The position numbers were made by a program, and so were the translations under genes. From Brevirhabdus pacifica (GTDB taxonomy: Bacteria > Pseudomonadota > Alphaproteobacteria > Rhodobacterales > Rhodobacteraceae): 64,000 nt of DNA. The stretch is taken from assembly GCF_002797755.1 (NCBI RefSeq), contig NZ_PGFI01000012.1:1-64000 (forward strand), read 5' to 3'. Under the pieces are notes generated by a model, which ran no database searches, had not been told where the DNA came from, and was given only the letters and a program-made list of their open reading frames with translations. Positions 7,749 through 15,985 of the stretch are shown here, piece after piece (within the stretch, counting starts at the first letter, position 1; each line of letters opens with the position of its first letter).

Positions 7749-8405
7749 TCACCTCAAGTTGATGCGCAGGGCGGCCGCCGCCGCGAAGGGCAGAAGCGCC
7801 ACGACCGCCAGCGATATGCCCGCCAGCATCGCAAGCGGGGTGCCCACCGGCAGCCCCTCGGCCCCGCGCCGGACCGTCTCGGCGCCGAAGATCAGCGTCG
7901 GCACGTAGAGCGGCAGCACCAGCAGCGACAGCAGCAGGCCGCCCCGCTTCAGCCCCACGGTCAGCGCCGCGCCGAAGGCCCCGATGAAGCTGAGCGCGGG
8001 CGTGCCGATCGCCAGCGACAGGATCATGTAGGAATAGGCCGGCCCCGGCAGGTTCAGCAGAACCCCCAGCAGCGGCGCGATCAGCACCAGCGGCAGGCCC
8101 GTCGTCACCCAGTGCGCCAGCGCCTTGGCGGCGGTCACCCCTTCCAGCGGCACCGGCGCCACCGCCAGCAGGTCCAGCGATCCGTCCTCGAAATCCAGCT
8201 GGAAGATGCGGTCGAGCGACAGCAGGCAGGCCAGCAGCGCCCCCACCCACAGGATGCCGGGCGCGATGCGCGACAGAAACTGCGGCTCGGGGCCGACGCC
8301 GAAGGGAACCAGCACTACCAGGATCAGGAAGAAGGCCAGCCCCAGGCCAAAGCCGCCGCCGGCGCGCACGCCCAGGGCCAGGTCGCGCAGGAACAGCCGG
8401 ATCAC
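7749..8405 (-). CDS. ccmB: Heme exporter permease CcmB
   Basis: 218 residues from GTG 8405. The start overlaps the ccmA stop as GTGA, giving translational coupling. Six predicted membrane helices, and the family-typical acidic motif [12 protein letters not shown] near residue 70. CcmB is the membrane partner of the ATPase CcmA; together with CcmC and CcmD it forms the complex that uses ATP to release heme-loaded CcmE. A longer in-frame extension to 8570 lies inside ccmA and is rejected. Confidence 0.94.
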   Translation of the reverse strand: MIRLFLRDLALGVRAGGGFGLGLAFFLILVVLVPFGVGPEPQFLSRIAPGILWVGALLACLLSLDRIFQLDFEDGSLDLLAVAPVPLEGVTAAKALAHWVTTGLPLVLIAPLLGVLLNLPGPAYSYMILSLAIGTPALSFIGAFGAALTVGLKRGGLLLSLLVLPLYVPTLIFGAETVRRGAEGLPVGTPLAMLAGISLAVVALLPFAAAAALRINLR

Positions 8406-9052
8406 AGGAAAGCCTCGTCGTCGAAGGGATCGGTGGGGGCGTCGGCGCGGGGGCGCGGCGACGCCTCGCCCGGGGCACCCTCGGCCCGGAAGGGGGTCAG
8501 GTCCAACACCTCGGCCTGGAGGCCGAGGTCGATGTGGGTCGCGATCAGGGCGCTGCCGCCGGCGGCGCAATGGGCGCGCACCGCGTCGGCGAAAAGCGCG
8601 ACGCTGGCCCGGTCCAGCGAGACGGTCGGCTCGTCCAGGATCCAGACCGGGCGGCCTGTCACCAACAGCCGCGCCAAGCCCAGCCGCCGCTTCTGCCCGG
8701 CCGACAGGTTCTGGGCCAGCCGGCTGCGAAGGCCCACCAGGTCGAAGGCGCGCAGCGCCTCGTCGATCGGCGGACCACCGAAGATCGCGGACCAGAATTC
8801 CAGGTTCTCGACGACGGTCATCTGCGCCTTCAGCCCGTCGGCATGGGCGGCATAGGCCAGCCCCTCGGCCGGGGCGTCAATCCGTCCAGCGACGGGCGGC
8901 TGCAACCCGGCGACCGTGCGCAGCAATGTCGTCTTGCCGATGCCGTTGGGACCGCGCAGGATCAGCACCTCGCCCGGGTTCAGCACGAAGCCGACCCCGT
9001 GCAGGACCGCAAGCCCGCCGCGGGCACAGGAAAGGGCATCGACCGTCAGCAT
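8402..9052 (-). CDS. ccmA: Heme export ATP-binding protein CcmA
   Basis: 216 residues, a single ABC domain. Walker [10 protein letters not shown], signature LSAGQ, Walker [12 protein letters not shown] and switch His in ATHIDLG are all intact. The C-terminal 30 residues are Pro/Asp-rich. It is the first ccm gene, 129 bp after the Mth938-like gene, so a promoter may lie in that gap, though read-through from the sec series is also possible. Confidence 0.95.
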   Translation of the reverse strand: MLTVDALSCARGGLAVLHGVGFVLNPGEVLILRGPNGIGKTTLLRTVAGLQPPVAGRIDAPAEGLAYAAHADGLKAQMTVVENLEFWSAIFGGPPIDEALRAFDLVGLRSRLAQNLSAGQKRRLGLARLLVTGRPVWILDEPTVSLDRASVALFADAVRAHCAAGGSALIATHIDLGLQAEVLDLTPFRAEGAPGEASPRPRADAPTDPFDDEAFL

Positions 9053-9181
9053 CGGTCTTGCTTAGCGCAGGGTCGCGCGGACAAAAAGCGGCAATCGCCC
9101 GGATGCGGCATCCTCACCGGGAGGCCACGCGCCGCCCGGGCCGGGGTTCCGATCATGCGCCGCGCCCTCGGCCCCTGCCCT

Positions 9182-9535
9182 TCAGACCGGCAGCAGTGCC
9201 GCGCCGACGCGCCGGCCCTCGGACAGCAGGATGTTGTAGGTCCGGCAGGCGGGCGGGCTGGCCATGACCTCGATGCCGACGCCGCGTGCCTCCAGCCGCT
9301 CGCGCAGGGGGGCGGGTGCATGGGCGATCTCGGCCCCCATGCCCAGGAAAAGCACGTCGATACTGTCGGCGGCGGCCTCCAGCCGCTCCAGATCCTCGAG
9401 GCCGCGCCAGGAATAGACCCCCTCGGGCAACAGCAAGACCGGCCCCTCGATCACCTGCGCGCCGACACGGAAGAAGCCGGGCCCATAGCCTGCGACGGGC
9501 TGGTTGTCCTCGAACCGGATCTCGTTGAGCTGCAT
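9182..9535 (-). CDS. Mth938/DUF498-family protein
   Basis: 117 residues from ATG 9535, with GAGGAG about 8 nt upstream. It matches the small Mth938 alpha/beta fold in layout: N-terminal MQLNEIRFEDNQPVAGYGPGFF-like strand region, the central GVYSWRG and LFLGMGAEI segments, and the C-terminal ACRTYNILLSEGRRV. The mitochondrial relative NDUFAF3 is an assembly factor for complex I; the bacterial role is not established. The gene lies between the sec genes and ccm, as is common in Rhodobacterales. Confidence 0.85.
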   Translation of the reverse strand: MQLNEIRFEDNQPVAGYGPGFFRVGAQVIEGPVLLLPEGVYSWRGLEDLERLEAAADSIDVLFLGMGAEIAHAPAPLRERLEARGVGIEVMASPPACRTYNILLSEGRRVGAALLPV

Positions 9536-9581
9536 GAGGGATCTCCTCGGTTGGTGGTGGGTGCGGGCGCGAGCGCCCGGC

Positions 9582-10346
9582 TCAGCCGTTCCAGATCGGC
9601 AGCCCCATGAGCGCCGACAGAACGATGATGGCATAGGCCACGGCACGGTATAGCCGCCCGTGGGCCGGGTTGAACATCCAGGCCCCCACCTGCACCGCGA
9701 CCAGGAAGGGCACGGCCAGCATCAGGCCCAGCAGGATCGCCTTGAAGACCAGCAGGCCGCTGACAAGATAGGCGCCCAGGGTCAGCACGTCGAACACCAT
9801 CAGATACATCAGGATGTTCGCGCGGATCCGTTCGGCGGGCAACGGGCTGGCCATGTAGAGCATGATGACCGGCGGGCCGCCCAGGCCAACCGCCCCGCCC
9901 ACCACGCCCGCGACACCACCGGTGCCGTAGACCATGCGCCGGTCCATCTGACCGTTGTAGCGCACGCCGCCCGCAAGGGCCGCCACCAGCGCCAGGGTCA
10001 GGAACGAGACAACGTAGCGGAAGGTCTCCGGCGCCATCAGCACCAGCAGGGCGATCCCAAGTGGCAGGCCGACAAGCGTGCCCAGCCCCAGGCGCATGAC
10101 GTCGCGCGGATCCCCCGCGCGCCAGGCCTTGGGCACCGAGGGGATCGGCCCCAGAAGATCCATCATGATGAGGGTGGTCAGCACCCAGATCGGTGGCAGC
10201 ACCTGGGCCGCGATCGGCAGGTAGACCATGGCCGAGCCAAAGCCCGAAAAGCCGCGCAGCAGCCCTGCGATCAGGGCTGCCGCGACAAGCAGGTAGATGC
10301 CTTCGATCGCAGCAAGCTCGGTCACGGACTGAGCAAGCGCGGCCAT
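9582..10346 (-). CDS. TSUP/TauE-SafE family membrane transporter
   Basis: 254 residues, almost entirely membrane segments (about eight helices). The two repeated Gly-rich loops typical of the family are visible: GLLRGFSGFGSAMVYLP near residue 30 and GGVAGVVGGAVGLGGPPVI near 140. TSUP proteins move sulfur-containing or organic anions such as sulfite or sulfoacetate; the substrate here cannot be told from sequence. It starts 1 nt after the secF stop, so it is co-transcribed with the Sec auxiliary genes, with no obvious functional link. Confidence 0.85.
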   Translation of the reverse strand: MAALAQSVTELAAIEGIYLLVAAALIAGLLRGFSGFGSAMVYLPIAAQVLPPIWVLTTLIMMDLLGPIPSVPKAWRAGDPRDVMRLGLGTLVGLPLGIALLVLMAPETFRYVVSFLTLALVAALAGGVRYNGQMDRRMVYGTGGVAGVVGGAVGLGGPPVIMLYMASPLPAERIRANILMYLMVFDVLTLGAYLVSGLLVFKAILLGLMLAVPFLVAVQVGAWMFNPAHGRLYRAVAYAIIVLSALMGLPIWNG

Positions 10347-10347
10347 G

Positions 10348-11313
10348 TCAGGCGTCTATGTCGGCGAATTGGTTGCCGGCGGTGTTGTCGGGCTTGGACC
10401 AGTCCCGCTTCACCCCGAGGTAGAGCAGGATCGCCGTGGCCACGAAGACCGACGAGTAGGTGCCGACGATCACGCCCCAGATCATCGCGAAGACGAAGCC
10501 GCGGATCACGTCGCCGCCCAGAACGAACAGCGAGATCAGCGCGATCAGCGTCGTGACCGAGGTCATCACCGTCCGGCTGAGGGTCTCGTTGACCGACAGG
10601 TTCAGAACCTCGCGGAGCGAGCGTTTCTTGTATTTCCGCAGGTTCTCGCGCATCCGGTCGAAGACCACGACCGTGTCGTTCAGCGAGTAGCCGACGATTG
10701 TCAGCAGGGCCGCGATGATCGCCAGGTCGAACTTGATCTGCAACAGGCTGAAGATGCCGATCGTCAGGGTGACGTCGTGGACAAGGGCCGCGACCGCCCC
10801 GACCGAGAACTGCCATTCGAACCGCAGCCAGATGTAGAACAGCACCGCCCCGATGGCCAAAAGCACCGCCAGCACCGCCGATTGCACCAGCTCGCCCGAG
10901 ACCTTGGGGCCGACGGATTCGACCGACGGGAAGGTGATCGAGGGGTCCAGGGCCGTCAGCGCCTCCTCGATCCGGGAGATGGTTTCGGCGGTGACGCTTT
11001 CGTCGCCGTCCTGCGCCTCGATCCGGATCTGGGTGACGTTCTGGTCGGGCTTGGTGGGATCGAACACCTCGGTGATCGAGATGTCGCCCAGGTTCAGCGG
11101 TTGCAGCGCGTCGCGATAGGCGCCGACGTCGACCGACTGTTCGGCATGGGTGCGGATGGTGGTGCCGCCGCGGAAGTCGATGCCGAAGTTCAGCCCCATC
11201 ACGAAGAACAGGATCACCGACAGGATCATCGCCAGCACCGAGGCACCGAAGGTCACCTTCCAGAAGCGGAAGAAGTTCCAGTCGGTCTCGGAGGGGACCA
11301 GTTTCAGACGCAT
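10348..11313 (-). CDS. secF: Protein translocase subunit SecF
   Basis: 321 residues from ATG 11313, preceded by GAGGAA that overlaps the secD stop. Six membrane helices; N-terminal helix followed by the GIDFRGGT motif, a periplasmic domain, then the conserved GYSLNDTVVVFDRMREN segment. SecF works with SecD and YajC to use the proton gradient for late steps of Sec translocation. It is 11 nt after secD. Confidence 0.97.
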   Translation of the reverse strand: MRLKLVPSETDWNFFRFWKVTFGASVLAMILSVILFFVMGLNFGIDFRGGTTIRTHAEQSVDVGAYRDALQPLNLGDISITEVFDPTKPDQNVTQIRIEAQDGDESVTAETISRIEEALTALDPSITFPSVESVGPKVSGELVQSAVLAVLLAIGAVLFYIWLRFEWQFSVGAVAALVHDVTLTIGIFSLLQIKFDLAIIAALLTIVGYSLNDTVVVFDRMRENLRKYKKRSLREVLNLSVNETLSRTVMTSVTTLIALISLFVLGGDVIRGFVFAMIWGVIVGTYSSVFVATAILLYLGVKRDWSKPDNTAGNQFADIDA

Positions 11314-11324
11314 GTTCTTGTTCC

Positions 11325-12986
11325 TCAGACTTCGATGGTCTTGGGGCGGCGACGCTCGAACCACAGCACCACAAGCAGGCGGGTGACGTAGATCGCGGTG
11401 AAGACCGACGTGATGATGCCGATGCCGAGGGTGACGGCAAAGCCGCGCACCGGACCGGACCCCATGGCGAAGAGGATCACGGCGGTGATGAAGGTGGTGA
11501 TGTTGGCGTCAAGAATGGCCGACAGCGCGCGTTCATATCCCAGCTCGATCGCGCGGCTGGGACCGCGGGCGGTCTTCAGCTCTTCGCGGATGCGCTCGAA
11601 GATCAGCACGTTGGCATCCACCGCCATGCCGATGGTCAGCACGATCCCGGCGATGCCCGGCAGGGTCAGCGTGGCACCGATCACGGAAAGCAGGCCGAAG
11701 ATCAGCCCGATGTTCAGCATCAGCGCGATGTTGGCGAAGATCCCGAAAAGGCCATAGCTGAGGGCCATGAAGACCAGCACCAGGACGAAAGCCACGAGGC
11801 TGGCCATGGCGCCGGCGTCGATGCTGTCCTGGCCAAGCTCGGGTCCGATCGTGCGCTCTTCAAGAAAGTCGATCTTGGCCGGCAGGGCGCCCGCGCGCAG
11901 CAGCACGGCAAGATGGGTCGATTCCTCGACCGAGAAGCTGCCGGTGATGATGCCCGAGCCGCCGGGAATATGGCTTTGGATGACGGGGGCCGAGATGACC
12001 TCGTTGTCCAGCACGATCGCGAAGGGAGAGCCGATGTTGGCAGCGGTGTAATCGCCGAACTTGCGCGCCCCGGTGGGGTTGAAGCGGAAGTTCACCGCCG
12101 GCCGTCCGTTCTGGTCGAAGGCGGGCTGGGCGTCGGTCAGCTCTTCGCCGGTGACGACCGGCGTGCTTTCCAGGATGTAGTAGACCCCCTGCTCGTCCAG
12201 CGAGGGCAGCAGCAGGTTGCGGCCGCCGGGGTTGGCCTCGGGGTCCTGGGTGCGGCCGACCACCGGGTGGAAGGTCAGCTGTGCCGTTGTGCCGATGATC
12301 GCCTTCAGCTCTTCAGCCGAACCGATGCCCGGCACCTGGATCAGGATGCGGTCGGCGCCCTGGCGCTGGATCGTGGGCTCGCGGGTGCCGACCTCGTCGA
12401 CCCGGCGGCGGATGATCTCAAGCGACTGTTGCAGGGTGCGGTCGTCGGTGGCGGCACGCTCGGCCTCGGAAAGGGCGACGATGATCTCGCCGTTGCGGGC
12501 CGTGACCTCAAGGTCGGTCTCGCCCACGCCGGTCAGGGATGTGACGGGCTGGGCCAGCTTGCGCACCGCGGCGACCGCCGTCTGGATCGCCTCGGGCTTG
12601 GAGATGCGCACGCGCAGCGTGTCGCCTTCGGTTTCCTGCCGGCGCACGGTGCCGACCTCGGAGCGGACGTCGCGCAGGGCGTCGCGCACCTCGGGCCAGA
12701 TCGCGTCCATGCGGGCGGCATACACGTCGTCCACCCGCACCTCGCCCAGCAGATGGGCGCCGCCCCTGAGGTCAAGCCCCAGGTTGACCAGCGTCGCCGG
12801 CATCCAGTCGGGCCACAGGGCCCTGTCCGCCGTCATCTCGGGGGTGACCGGAAGACCGGCCTCGATCGACTTGACCGCGTCGTTGTGGCGCTCGACCCGG
12901 TCGTAGAAGACATTCGGCAGGGCGAAGACCAGACCGACCAGGCAGATGGCCACGATCAGGACACGCCGGAACAGGGAGAAATGCAT
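11325..12986 (-). CDS. secD: Protein translocase subunit SecD
   Basis: 553 residues. N-terminal helix, the GLDLRGGAHLLGEV motif (about 71-84), large periplasmic P1 domain (including RRRVDEVGTREP), and five C-terminal helices with GMAVDANVLIFERIREEL. It starts 17 nt after yajC and is followed by secF, so the order yajC-secD-secF is complete and intact. Confidence 0.97.
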   Translation of the reverse strand: MHFSLFRRVLIVAICLVGLVFALPNVFYDRVERHNDAVKSIEAGLPVTPEMTADRALWPDWMPATLVNLGLDLRGGAHLLGEVRVDDVYAARMDAIWPEVRDALRDVRSEVGTVRRQETEGDTLRVRISKPEAIQTAVAAVRKLAQPVTSLTGVGETDLEVTARNGEIIVALSEAERAATDDRTLQQSLEIIRRRVDEVGTREPTIQRQGADRILIQVPGIGSAEELKAIIGTTAQLTFHPVVGRTQDPEANPGGRNLLLPSLDEQGVYYILESTPVVTGEELTDAQPAFDQNGRPAVNFRFNPTGARKFGDYTAANIGSPFAIVLDNEVISAPVIQSHIPGGSGIITGSFSVEESTHLAVLLRAGALPAKIDFLEERTIGPELGQDSIDAGAMASLVAFVLVLVFMALSYGLFGIFANIALMLNIGLIFGLLSVIGATLTLPGIAGIVLTIGMAVDANVLIFERIREELKTARGPSRAIELGYERALSAILDANITTFITAVILFAMGSGPVRGFAVTLGIGIITSVFTAIYVTRLLVVLWFERRRPKTIEV

Positions 12987-13003
12987 GATGAACTACCGCA
13001 ACC

Positions 13004-13330
13004 TCAGGAAGCTGCAGGTTCGGTCTTGGACAGCACCTGGCCGACGGTGGAGCGCAGGACGCGCACCTTGACGCCCTCGGCGATCTCGACCTCGATCTCG
13101 TCGCCTTCCTTGACCTTGACCACCTTGCCGATGATGCCGCCCTGGGTGATGACGGTGTCGCCGCGGCGCAGGGCCTCGACCATGGCCTTGTGCTCTTTGA
13201 CCTTCTTCTGCTGGGGACGGATCAGCAGGAAATACATGATCGCGAAGATCAGGATCAGGGGCACGAAGCTGGTGAAGGCACCGGCGGCGCCGCCAGCGGC
13301 AGCCTGGGCATAGGCGGGAGTTACGAACAT
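13004..13330 (-). CDS. yajC: Preprotein translocase subunit YajC
   Basis: 108 residues from ATG 13330, with AAGGA upstream. N-terminal Ala/Gly-rich lead, a single membrane helix (FVPLILIFAIMYFLLIRPQ, about 22-40) and the family stretch QQKKVKEHKAM followed by a small beta domain. YajC is an accessory partner of SecDF. It heads the leftward series that runs through secDF to ccmG. Confidence 0.96.
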   Translation of the reverse strand: MFVTPAYAQAAAGGAAGAFTSFVPLILIFAIMYFLLIRPQQKKVKEHKAMVEALRRGDTVITQGGIIGKVVKVKEGDEIEVEIAEGVKVRVLRSTVGQVLSKTEPAAS

Positions 13331-13387
13331 CTGTGAATCCTTGGTCTGAGGCGGGGGGCCTTCGCCCCCATCCGAATTGCCGCGCAC

Positions 13388-13415
13388 CCTATAACCGGCG
13401 CGGCGGATGCACAAG
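13388..13415 (-). promoter_or_regulatory. Candidate promoter for yajC-secDF
   Basis: Reading leftward, CTTGTG (-35-like, 13410-13415) and TATAGG (-10-like, 13388-13393) are separated by 16 bp. They lie about 58 nt upstream of the yajC start. This is a pattern match only. Confidence 0.35.
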
Positions 13416-13432
13416 CTGTCGGGAGGACCGCG

Positions 13433-13454
13433 ACGCGGCGCCCGGGCGCCGCGT
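13433..13454. repeat. 22-bp perfect palindrome
   Basis: The two 11-base halves ACGCGGCGCCC and GGGCGCCGCGT are exact reverse complements with no spacer. It lies upstream of the yajC promoter candidate and about 250 bp before the sigma gene. It could be a protein-binding site or an RNA hairpin; part of its symmetry may come from the high GC content. Confidence 0.6.
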
Positions 13455-13704
13455 GCCGCCGCCGCAACCCTTCCCGCCCCCGCCGCCCCCTGCCCGCGCG
13501 CTTTGGGCCGGCGGGGTGTAGCATGCCTGCCCGCCCCGGCACGGGTCTGACATCGCGAGCGGGAGCGGTGCTTTACACTGGCGCCGCGTGCTGCAACCCT
13601 GCGCCGAGCTTGCAAAATTCCGGCATCCCGCCGCCCTTCCCCGATGGCTTTTCCGGCACCTCGCGCCGGGCAGCAGACCGAGATCCCGAAAGGACGCTCC
13701 GAAA

Positions 13705-14262
13705 ATGAGTGGAACGTTGGAACTGAAAGCCCTTGAAAACCTGATCGCCCGGGTCGCCCTCGGGGACCGTTCGGCCTTTTCCAGCCTTTATGATGCCACC
13801 GCGCCGAAACTTCTTGGCGTCTGCCTGCGTGTGTTGAAACAGCGATCGGTTGCGGAGGACGCCTTGCAGGACGCATATGTGAAGATATGGAAGGGCGCCG
13901 ATCGCTACGTGTCGAACGGCCTCAGCCCGATGACCTGGCTGATCACGATTGCGCGAAACTGCGCCATCGACCGGCTGCGCGCCAGCCGGCGCGACGTCGG
14001 GTCCGAGATCGACACGGTGACCGAGACCCTGGCAGCCAGCGGCCCCTCGCCCGAACAGTCGGCGATCGCCGGCTCCGAGGCGCGGCGCATCACCTCCTGC
14101 CTCGACGAGCTGGAGGCCACCCGGGGCGAGGCGATCCGGGGCGCCTATCTGAAGGGCGAAAGCTATTCGGACTTGGCGGCGAAATTCGACGTGCCGCTCA
14201 ACACGATGCGGACATGGCTGAGACGGGGCCTTATCAGCCTCAGGGAGTGTATGGAGCGATGA
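13705..14262 (+). CDS. ECF-type RNA polymerase sigma factor
   Basis: 185 residues from ATG 13705, with AAAGGA about 10 nt upstream. Region 2 is visible (FSSLYDATAPKLLGVCL, then AEDALQDAYVKIWKGADRY) as is region 4 with its helix-turn-helix (LKGESYSDLAAKFDVPLNT, then MRTWLRRGLISLRE). There is no sigma region 1 or 3. Its stop overlaps the start of the anti-sigma gene as ATGA, which keeps the two proteins in step. It resembles the RpoE/SigK group regulated by RskA-type anti-sigma factors. The fasciclin gene downstream is a likely target. Confidence 0.94.
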   Translation: MSGTLELKALENLIARVALGDRSAFSSLYDATAPKLLGVCLRVLKQRSVAEDALQDAYVKIWKGADRYVSNGLSPMTWLITIARNCAIDRLRASRRDVGSEIDTVTETLAASGPSPEQSAIAGSEARRITSCLDELEATRGEAIRGAYLKGESYSDLAAKFDVPLNTMRTWLRRGLISLRECMER

Positions 14263-14999
14263 GCGATCCGACCGAAAAAGACGACGAGTCGGCCCGGGAT
14301 TCGGCCCTGGCCGCGGAATACGCCCTGCGCCTTCTGGACGGGGACGAGCTGCGCATGGCCGAGGCCCGCGCTTCGGCCGACCCGGGCTTTGCCCGCGAGG
14401 TTGCCGCCTGGCACGAGGATCTCGTGACCCTGACCGACCCCGTGGCCCCCGTCAAACCGCGCCGCGCCACCAAGGGCGCGGTGATGACGCGGCTTTTCGG
14501 CGAGGCAAGCCGCCAGGGCATGTGGTCGGCGGTGGGCATCTGGCGCGGTCTGGCGCTGGCGTCGATGACGGCGACGGCGGGCCTTGCGTTGCTGATGGTG
14601 TCCCAACCCGGCACCTGGCTTGGGACCGGCACGGTCGAGCGGCCGGGCACCAGCGCCCCCGCCCCCCTGCAACTGGCCGAGATTGCGTCCGAGGACGGAA
14701 GCCTGCGCCTGCTGGCGGCCTATGTGCCCCAGACCGACACCGTCGAGATCCGCCGCGTCGCGGGCGAGGCCCGGCCGGGCCGGGCGCTGGAACTCTGGGC
14801 CATCGCGGGGGCCGACGCGCCCGTCTCGTTGGGTCTGATCGGCGAAGGTGCCCAAAGCGTCACCCTGCCCGCCGCCGTCGCGCGCCAGCTGGCCCAGACG
14901 CCGCTGGTCCTGGCCATCAGCGACGAGCCCGCCGGTGGCTCGCCGACCGGCCAGCCCACGGGCGCCGTCCTTGCCGCAGGTCCGGTCACCACGCTCTGA
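14259..14999 (+). CDS. RskA-type membrane anti-sigma factor
   Basis: 246 residues beginning at an ATG that overlaps the sigma stop. The N-terminal cytoplasmic part (AAEYALRLLDGDELRMAEA, then WHEDLVTL) matches the anti-sigma-K domain layout, and I see no zinc-binding HxxxCxxC motif. One membrane helix lies at about 94-112 (GLALASMTATAGLALLMVS), followed by a periplasmic domain with RALELWAIAGADAPVSLGLI, typical of the RskA C-terminal family. It should hold the sigma factor at the membrane until a periplasmic signal causes release. Confidence 0.92.
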   Translation: MSDPTEKDDESARDSALAAEYALRLLDGDELRMAEARASADPGFAREVAAWHEDLVTLTDPVAPVKPRRATKGAVMTRLFGEASRQGMWSAVGIWRGLALASMTATAGLALLMVSQPGTWLGTGTVERPGTSAPAPLQLAEIASEDGSLRLLAAYVPQTDTVEIRRVAGEARPGRALELWAIAGADAPVSLGLIGEGAQSVTLPAAVARQLAQTPLVLAISDEPAGGSPTGQPTGAVLAAGPVTTL

Positions 15000-15029
15000 G
15001 CCGCCCCAAGGCCACCTCCATTGCCAGAG

Positions 15030-15054
15030 CGCCCCGCCGAAAACCGGCGGGGCG
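15030..15054 (+). terminator. Terminator after the sigma/anti-sigma pair
   Basis: A 10-bp perfect stem (CGCCCCGCCG/CGGCGGGGCG) with loop AAAAC begins 30 nt after the anti-sigma stop and is followed by TTCTGCATTT. The position and stem strength support an intrinsic terminator, with only a short T-run. Confidence 0.7.
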
Positions 15055-15249
15055 TTCTGCATTTGGGGCGGCGCCGGAGGTGGAGGGCAGCAGCGCACCG
15101 CTAAATACGCCACGCATCCATTTGATATAATTAAGGTTTCAAGAGTTTTTCGATTTTTTTCACCCCCAGCCGAAACTTCTGTCGCGCACCCGCCGTGGTT
15201 TTCAGCGAGATCGGGCAGCACGGTGTTGCCCATGCCAAGGGAGCCACTC

Positions 15250-15804
15250 ATGAAACTTCTCGCCAAACTCTCCGCCGCTGCCGCAACCGCAGCCCTGCTC
15301 GCCACTGCCGCTCAGGCCGCGAACCCGATGGTCGGCGGTGCCGCCATGTTCGAGACCAAGAACATCGTCGAGAACGCCGTCAACTCGAAGGACCACACCA
15401 CGCTGGTCGCCGCCGTCAAGGCCGCCGGCCTGGTCGACACGCTGATGGGCCCCGGCCCCTTCACCGTCTTCGCCCCCGTCAACTCGGCCTTCGAGGCCCT
15501 GCCCGCCGGCACGGTCGAGACCCTGCTCAAGCCCGAGATGAAGCCGATGCTGACCAAGGTGCTGACCGCACATGTGGTCCCCGGCAAGTGGACCGGCGCC
15601 GACATCGCTGCCAAGATCCGCGCCTCCAAGGACGGCTTCTTCCACTTCAAGGCCGTCTCGGGTGACTCGCTGTCGGCCCAGATGCGGGGCAACAACCTCT
15701 TCATCTACGACGAATCCGGCAATGCATCGCGCGTCACCATCGCCGATGTCGAGCAGTCCAACGGCGTGATCCACGTCGTCAACAAGGTGCTGCTGCCGAA
15801 ATAA
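15250..15804 (+). CDS. Secreted fasciclin-domain protein
   Basis: 184 residues from ATG 15250, with AAGGGAG upstream. A clear signal peptide ([21 protein letters not shown]-type, cleavage after AQA) precedes one FAS1 domain: first conserved block [17 protein letters not shown], second block [12 protein letters not shown] at the C terminus. FAS1 domains mediate adhesion or bind extracellular ligands. An AT-rich stretch before the gene (15121-15170) contrasts with the surrounding GC-rich DNA and probably carries its promoter. Separated by a terminator from the sigma/anti-sigma genes but in the same direction; it is a likely regulon member. Confidence 0.93.
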   Translation: MKLLAKLSAAAATAALLATAAQAANPMVGGAAMFETKNIVENAVNSKDHTTLVAAVKAAGLVDTLMGPGPFTVFAPVNSAFEALPAGTVETLLKPEMKPMLTKVLTAHVVPGKWTGADIAAKIRASKDGFFHFKAVSGDSLSAQMRGNNLFIYDESGNASRVTIADVEQSNGVIHVVNKVLLPK

Positions 15805-15830
15805 GACCAAGATCAACACGGCACGCAGGG

Positions 15831-15865
15831 CGCCGCCCCGGGAAACCTCCCCGGGGCGGCGTTTT
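15831..15865 (+). terminator. Intrinsic terminator after the fasciclin gene
   Basis: A 12-bp perfect stem (CGCCGCCCCGGG/CCCGGGGCGGCG) with a 7-nt loop begins 27 nt after the stop and is followed directly by TTTT. This is a textbook Rho-independent terminator. Confidence 0.9.
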
Positions 15866-15985
15866 ACGTTGCAACGGGCCGGAGGGCCGCAGCCGGGCAA
15901 AGGGCCCGGAAATCCGCCCGTTACACCCGGCCGGAAACCGGCTAAAAGCGCGGCCAACACGAATCCAGACGCCCGAGGCCCCCAA

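Larger units (their letters stand above)
13331..13704. other. Divergent intergenic region, yajC / ECF sigma gene
   Basis: 374 bp between divergently transcribed genes. It holds a possible promoter for yajC (13388-13415), a 22-bp perfect palindrome (13433-13454) and a long C-rich stretch. On the right it must hold the promoter of the sigma gene, which I cannot place with confidence. I see no credible protein-coding frame. Confidence 0.5.

Noticed and set aside
13600-15249. Shared sigma-specific promoter before the sigma and fasciclin genes
   Set aside because: Both gaps contain GCATCC, but the distance to any -10-like element differs and no second conserved box was found.
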